A stretch of DNA of 64,000 bases, from the NCBI GenBank assembly GCA_964017145.1, contig OZ024849.1, positions 1,550,001 through 1,614,000 on the forward strand, written 5' to 3'. This DNA comes from Agrocybe praecox. Its lineage: Eukaryota > Basidiomycota > Agaricomycetes > Agaricales > Agrocybaceae. Under the pieces are notes generated by a model that saw only the letters and a list, made by a program, of their open reading frames with translations, did no database searches and was not told the origin of the DNA. Both the position numbers and the translations under genes were made by a program. Below, piece by piece: positions 57,847 through 64,000 of this stretch. Within the stretch, counting starts at the first letter, position 1; every line of letters begins with the position of its first letter.

Positions 57847-60800
57847 TTACCCAAAGATTTCTCCAGTAGCAACCGTTTGCAAAGGAGTGCCTTTGCCATC
57901 AGCGGTGGTCCAAGGGACACTATAACCAAAACGTCAGTAAGCAAATAGCAGCGAACGCCAAAATAATGGACACATACACATTTCCCCACCATACTTGGAC
58001 GGTATCTATGCCTATTTGACCATTCTGGGGGTATTGCAGAATGAAAAAGATCAAGACGGCGCTAATCGCAACGCCAGAGTCGAGAGCAGCAGACAGGACA
58101 TAGTTGTACTTCGTCCACCACGAGAAGTGACGCCTGCGGATAACATATTGGAAAATGAAACCGACGATGGCCCAGGGAACGTAGTTGACAGCGCTTGCAG
58201 GAGGGATGTAACCAGTTCCAGAGAAGATAACGGGGAAGCTAGATATGTTTAATGAGTTCTCCATGCTTTCCAGGATATACAGGAGACTTACTTGAGATAA
58301 CGAAGCCAGCCATTGGGCCACTTCAAGCTGAGAACGTAGGTAATAACAGGAGCGATGAAACCAATGAGGAAGAACAAGCAAAGTGCTGTAAGATATGATT
58401 AACATAAGCCCAATGGTGATTTTGAGTCATCTTACCATAGTACACTTGTCCCTTAGAGAATTGCCTAGCTGGTCCGATGACACCCCAGATAATACTGGCT
58501 GTACCGAAAGTCTCGGTCGAAGGACAAATGAATCCATCCTTTTGGTCAGGAGAACACATATCGGGGATGTTGGTGAACATCCATGCCTGGACACCAAGCT
58601 GTACGGTTCCAGCGATGACTGTGGCAACAACTTGACCCCAGAACATGGCCCTATTACATGAATTTCGTCAGAAAACACCAAAGGACGGCGAATTAAAGGG
58701 CAATCTTACTTTGGGGGGATTTTCATGTAATGGCCGAGTTTGAAATCGGAGGTGAAGGTCAAGGCTTGAGCCATCGTAATGTAACCCCAGGTCTTGAACA
58801 TCATCATAGCGACAGGGCGACCAGGAAGACCGTAGCCAATAATCAACTCTGTAATAACGTTCAAGCCGACTTGTTGATTCGTAATAGCTTGAATCATTCC
58901 GATAGGAATAACGTAGAAGAACGAAATGACCAGAGCTAGAATGAACCATTGCACAGGGAATTTGGTTTCCCAGACTTCAATGGAGATGATACCGAACGCG
59001 AACATAGTAACTTCAGGAGCGTATTAGCATCGTAGACAATACTTAAAGCGCCCAAGGCTTACCAAAAATAACAAGATACCACCATTCGGGCACCTGAGGG
59101 TAGCGAGCCATCAAGCGAGCGTGTACGTCGGGTTGTTCATGCATGGCGCGACGGGCCTGTGTCCAAATTTGTTTGCGGAAATAAAGGAAAGCATGCGTAA
59201 GAGTAGCAGTGATTGAGGCGAAAGATAGACCGTAGGAGATAGCAAAGGTCGTTGAAATGAAGAGAGGGCTGTACGCATTGTATCCCTCTTGGTTGAATGT
59301 GGAATCAGGGTTGGTGATTCTCGAGACGTCGTATGCCTGTCCAGTGTTATCGAAAGAACCGCGAGACGAGATTCTAATAAAAAACGTCAGGGACGTCCAT
59401 TACAAGGACAAAACTAAATCATGAAGAACTTACGGCATGAATCGGCTTGACCAGACATTGGTGAACTACGTTAATAGTGTCAGTAGACCTCTCGAGTATA
59501 GATATGCGGAAAGCCTTACGTGAAGAATAGGCGTAAGGATCCCTAATAAATATAAATACCCGTCATCAGAAGGGAGTATAAGTGGAGATAGAAAAGAGAC
59601 TTGCAGAAGAAGAATACGAATCCTACAACGACATTAGCTTCTGCCCACCATGGTGTGGCGAGGGGCGATCCAATATAGGCGATCTAGATTTCATTGGGTT
59701 TAATTAGTTGATGTATGAACTTAACCAAGTAACTTCGAACATACCTGTGCCCAATCAAAGGTAATCAGACTCATACCCATTCCGTGAGAATAACCGAACA
59801 TTTCGTTGAGGGGGATGTTGTCAGGGGCGATCCAGCAAACCCAGGAGAAATAACTGAGAGCCTGGAATAGATATCCTGGGAGGAGATACCAAACAGCCGA
59901 GGCCAAAAATGCATAGAAGAAGAAGCGCTCTCGACTCAAACCCCCACGATTACCGATACCGGCGTACGTTTGGGCATGTAGTGTGTTGAACAATGCACAA
60001 GTGACCAAATTTGCGGGCCAGACTGAATTCAAATTTTTAGACGTGCCCACATTCGCCGCAGGAGAATCCAAATAGAACTCACTCATGGAAGGAGGCTGAA
60101 CCAAGAATCGACGAGCAATACCTCCAATAGAGAAACCAATAAGCTGTGTCGACATTACAACCATCCATTGGTCTGAAGAAAAAAAGTTAGGCTGATGTTG
60201 AGACATCCTTATAAAGAGTACTGACAGCTGAAGTTGTAGGTCTGGTTATAGTAAACTCGCTGAACCGCAACGATATCCGTAGCATAAGCACTGGTAGCAC
60301 CAACTGAGGCCATGATCGTTGCAAGAACATGTTCCTTGATTGTGAATGGACCGGGGTTGAGATGGACACCAAATATTTGAACGTTGGGTACAAAACGAGC
60401 CCATGCTCTGCCCATAGGGAAGATGAGCAATTGAGCGACAATCTAAATATATATATTCAGATTCAATGAGAGGCTGTAGCTGAACATAAATAGAACACAG
60501 CTTACGCCAGTGACGGTAACCGATGGGTATCGGAAGAAGAAAAACTGGTTTAGACCCTACAAGGAAACGAAGAAATGAATATCCTCTTCTCATGGAACTA
60601 GTCCGTTTTCACGTACAGGAATGATTATGGCCCAGATCAAACCGAGGACCCAAGCGCGAAGAGTTGACACAGGGATGTCAGGGTCATCCGTGTTCGCAAC
60701 TGCAGAACGGACTTCAGGATAAGGCGAGTCATCCTCTATCGAAAGGTATGAGTGATTATTACCACATAAACAGACAGAGGGCCTATACCAAGTACGCCAG

Positions 60801-60982
60801 TTAAAGCCTCGTTCTTGTCGATATTAGGATCATCGAACTCGGGCAAAACAGCTCTGATTTCAGCTATGCAGGGATTAGTATATGCATCACGATGCAGTGA
60901 AAAGGTGAGCCTCACTGTCTACTCCAACCTTTTCCAAGTCGGACGACGAGCTGTCGCGCTTTTCGTCTGCTGCGAAAGCCAT
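57847..60982 (-). CDS. Oligopeptide transporter (OPT family)
   Basis: Proton-coupled uptake of tetra- and pentapeptides or related compounds at the plasma membrane. The start at 60,982 gives [18 protein letters not shown]. Exons then include [13 protein letters not shown] and [19 protein letters not shown], then [28 protein letters not shown] and the signature [11 protein letters not shown]. Further on come [69 protein letters not shown] and the KIPPK motif ([16 protein letters not shown]). The C-terminus is WWGN, then [13 protein letters not shown] and GEIFG at the stop. More than ten short introns are present. The motifs NPGPF and KIPP are the family's diagnostic pair. The substrate is not predictable. 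Confidence 0.95.
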
Positions 60983-62839
60983 TAGAGCGGAGAGCGAGGG
61001 GCACAGAAGCTGCAGAAGTTTTGGATCTCGGGGCTTACTTGTATAAATTGTGGAATTCAAGGTGCCATGTGGAAACAGATAACATGCCGCAAAATTGGAG
61101 GTTATCACCACACTGAGATAACGACCTTGCGTAGAATTGCCGCGAGGTCTGTTAAACCTCGTTGGACTGACAATTACTACACATCAAGTTGACAGACTGG
61201 GCATAGCTCCATATCGAGAGACGTAAACACATCTACACATATTCTGCGCGACCTTACGGACGCATGATTCGGCCGGCTTCTATTTGATGATGTTCCAAAG
61301 ACAAATTAAAAGAAATTGAGAATTCTCCATTGTCCAACATCACGGGCTTTCGTAGGCTTTCCTCAGGAGCTTATGGATGTATCGGGTTTATGGAATGTGC
61401 GATCGGAATTTTCTTCGTGGCTGAAGGTCCAGAGTAGTTTCTAGTGTTGAACAGTGAGAAAGAAAATCGACTGTAGCATGTCAAATTTAGGCGATTGAAC
61501 TCAATTGGCATTTGCAAGTAGCAAAAGGATGAACCGGTTGTAATTCTCGGGCTTGGGATAGATAGAATACTCTTGAGGCACATTCATGGTGGCCTTTTGG
61601 AGCAATGCATTACAGGGACAGAGCAAGTGCTCTGTCCGATATAACATGGTGCAATGGCGTCTTAAAGATAAGAGTTAAGGGACTGAGTTTGATGTCATTG
61701 TGTAGAGCATCACGAGGAGGAGACGACGAACACTGTTTGAGAATGCACATGGCCACATCAACACACCTACTCAATTCGACTTGTCGCACATTAAGGCCGA
61801 TACTGATTTTCAATGGCTCAGACGCCCAAGAATGAAAGTTATACATTGGAGCACCTTGGCATGAGAAGAACGGTATCGAGTCTGCTTAAGTCCAGGAGAT
61901 TCTGTAATATTTCTAGGCATGGCGTCAGTACATATGTATGTGACGGAAGTAAAATACACACCGATGTAGGGTGGGATAGGGGGATAGGGGGTACGACGAC
62001 CCACAATTTGCAAATTCGACCCACCCAGAAGCATATGGATCCTAATACGTCCATCGTCATTTGTCGGATATGTTATACACATCATGTATCAATCGTAGGA
62101 TAACTATGCCATATGAAACCTCATACGAATCTTTACGGTGGCCGTTAGTATGGCCCTTGGCACTGTCAATCCAGGCACTGACTAGTGCCTAGTGAAGACT
62201 GACTGACCATGGGAGTCTATGTCAGTAACAGAAGCGAAAAGGCCTGAAAAGACCCATTCAGAAGGTCTCCATACGAGGGATGGGGTCATGCAAGCCCAAG
62301 CAGATTCAGGCTGCGTGCTGTTCGGCTTGGGAAATTATAGGAGGCATTTGCCCCAAAAGTAATCCACCATGTGTATAGACTTTGCAATACCGATCCTTCA
62401 TGAATATCGTCAGTCAGAGCAGACGCCTGGGGATTGGGTACATAGACCTAGATAGATCCAAGTGCTACGCAATATGGTTAAGTATCGACCATGTATGCGA
62501 TCTCTAAGATATAGGATGAAGTTATGAAAACCTTCAAGGCCCCCAAAGCATCCTCCAATAACAATTGTATATAGTGCACTCACCAATAGCTCAGTTATAC
62601 TCATTCCAGAAATCCCGTATAGATTTAGAAACTGGTCTTGTGTCTGATAAAAGATATAAGGCGGACGCGAAGTTAACAGGGAAAATCATATGTTCCCGGC
62701 AAAGGCAATGGATGGCACGGCATTCCCACGCCATCCACAAACCGTGTCAAGCAGCACACGTCGTACAACGACCAGAAGCTTCTCGACAACACAAAAGTAT
62801 TATTCTGCACTTTGTATATATTATCGCACGTCAACCATT
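60983..62839. other. 1.9 kb gene-free region
   Basis: It lies between the divergent OPT and KSH1 genes and holds both promoters. The one structure I note is a perfect 7-bp hairpin, aggcact-gact-agtgcct, near 62,173-62,190. Open frames are short and on both strands of the same stretch, with no recognisable domain. Confidence 0.45.
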
Positions 62840-63229
62840 ATGGTGAGTCTACCTAAACACACCCCAACCGACCCTCACCTGATCCTCTTACAGTCGGCTT
62901 TGTTCAACTTTCAATCACTCCTTCTCGTCATCCTTCTGTTCATCTGCACATGCACGTATGTACGCGCGGTAGCACCAAGACTTGTGGATAGGAATAAAGT
63001 TGGGTGAGTACATTCAAAGCCATGTAGAACTCCAAATGACCTGATATACGCGCCAAGGTTCCCGGGTTTGCTCTTCAAAGCAGCAAGAATAGGTTCGTAC
63101 ATACGACGTCTTGAATATTCATGAAGTCAGCCATACTGATCATTGGGATGCTATTTCACAGGAGAACGATTATCACCTTATGTTGGAATGGCCTGTATAG
63201 CGATGGCTATTACATTACTCTTAAAATGA
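62840..63229 (+). CDS. KSH1: KISH/TMEM167 family secretory-pathway protein
   Basis: A tiny essential Golgi/ER membrane protein of the early secretory pathway. Four exons fit the frame: 62840-62842 (only the ATG), 62894-63003, 63058-63092 and 63162-63229, with introns of 51, 54 and 69 nt, giving 71 aa. The family core is unmistakable: [57 protein letters not shown] and [13 protein letters not shown]. There are two membrane helices, one at each end. The ATG abuts a gtgagt donor, so the first codon stands alone in its coding exon. It is convergent with SMC2, 100 bp apart. The placement of the first exon is forced by the need for an initiator before SALFNF. Confidence 0.95.
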
Positions 63230-63329
63230 TATACACTACTAGCACAGGAATACGGACGAAACACACAATAATTAATGAACACGACTAGCTACGAAAACCC
63301 TCAGCACCAACCACCGACAAATCTCATCG

Positions 63330-64000
63330 TCAACTATTAGTTATTCTCCTAGCTTGTCTGCGATTCCGGTTCTGCTCATCCTCATCCTCTCCATTCGTAT
63401 ACAGTGAAGATGTCGACCTCTGCGCAGTTCTCTCAACGATTGACGTGCCATCGCGGAACCGAGCTCGGAAAAGGACGTTGGCGTTGGTGAAGAGACCTTC
63501 CTTCAATGATACAACAATGAATTGGGATCCTTTGAAGCGCGTGCGGAACAGTTGCCCGATGTGTTGTGTATGGGACAGATCTAGAGCAGCATCGATTTCG
63601 TCGAGGATATACATAGGCGCGGGCTTGAACTGAAGGAGGGCCATGATTAAGGAAAGGGCGATGAGAGATCTGGGAGAGCATATGCAATACGTCAATTTAG
63701 TCTAGTCTTCATTCCAAATCACAAAAAAAGACTGCGCACCGTTGTCCTCCACTCAGTTCGGTTAAACTTTGTTTCCACACTGTTCCAAGCTGAACCTTCA
63801 CTTCCAGGCCGTCCATTAAGTCCTGTCCTTCCGGAGGTACTAACTTGGCGAAATTTCCTGGCAATAATTCAGCGAAGATTCCTCCGAAATCGCTAGAATT
63901 TCAAATTAACATCAATAGCGATTAATAAGTCTAGATGGTGGACATACGTGGTAACTTTCTCCCATGTCTTCAGGAGAGCGTCTCTCTTGTAACGATCAAG
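63330..64000 (-). CDS. SMC2: Condensin subunit SMC2, 3' end (partial)
   Basis: The C-terminal ATPase half of a condensin SMC. The gene runs off the right edge, so only the last exons are present. Reading inwards: [17 protein letters not shown] at the border, then [20 protein letters not shown] and [19 protein letters not shown] (ABC signature). After a short intron comes [18 protein letters not shown], then [20 protein letters not shown] (Walker B and D-loop), [20 protein letters not shown] (H-loop region, SMC2-specific VSLKEGLF) and a short basic tail ending ARRITNS. SMC2 rather than SMC1/3/4 is indicated by the VSLKEG-F-NANVLFR pattern. Confidence 0.93.

Overview
The window is nuclear DNA of a mushroom-forming basidiomycete (Agaricomycetes). 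The evidence is a class I hydrophobin, a NACHT NTPase, many 47-80 nt GT-AG introns per gene, a Ngaro/DIRS-type tyrosine-recombinase retrotransposon, and housekeeping genes of fungal type. I rebuilt exon structures by hand from reading frame, splice consensus and family motifs. For hydrophobin, TauD, SPC1, CDK1, TAF6, the single-pass membrane protein and KSH1, the exon lengths sum to an intact frame.

Layout. 0-9 kb: a Dal5-type MFS transporter whose frame breaks near its 3' end, a hydrophobin, a degraded F-box-like remnant, a TauD-type dioxygenase, and two copies of a dispersed ~110 bp repeat. 9-19 kb: MTO1 (mitochondrial tRNA modification) head-to-head with a class II aldolase, which is followed in tandem by a DenD-like dehydrogenase (possible four-carbon sugar-acid catabolism); then a DUF2470/TMEM254-like membrane protein and a sugar transporter. 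19-31 kb: KIN1-type kinase, SPC1, a stand-alone SRA-domain protein divergent from GPN1, and CDK1 (10 exons, one of 6 nt). 31-40 kb: a long gene-poor stretch, an acidic protein, a secreted protein, and a NACHT protein with an in-frame TAG. 40-43 kb: TAF6.

42,920-48,945: a complete-looking 6,026 bp Ngaro-like element with split direct repeats in the order A1 - Gag, RT/RNase H, tyrosine recombinase - B1.A2 - B2. The repeat pairs appear identical, and the internal B1.A2 junction reproduces exactly what joining the two outer ends would give. It sits about 100 bp upstream of a BAHD-type acyltransferase gene that carries about four single-base frameshifts.

51-64 kb: MSB1/MUG8-type morphogenesis protein, a signal-peptide single-pass membrane protein with a PPAY tail, an oligopeptide (OPT) transporter, KSH1 (whose first coding exon is only the ATG), and the 3' end of SMC2 running off the right edge. 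I recognised no tRNA, rRNA or CRISPR.
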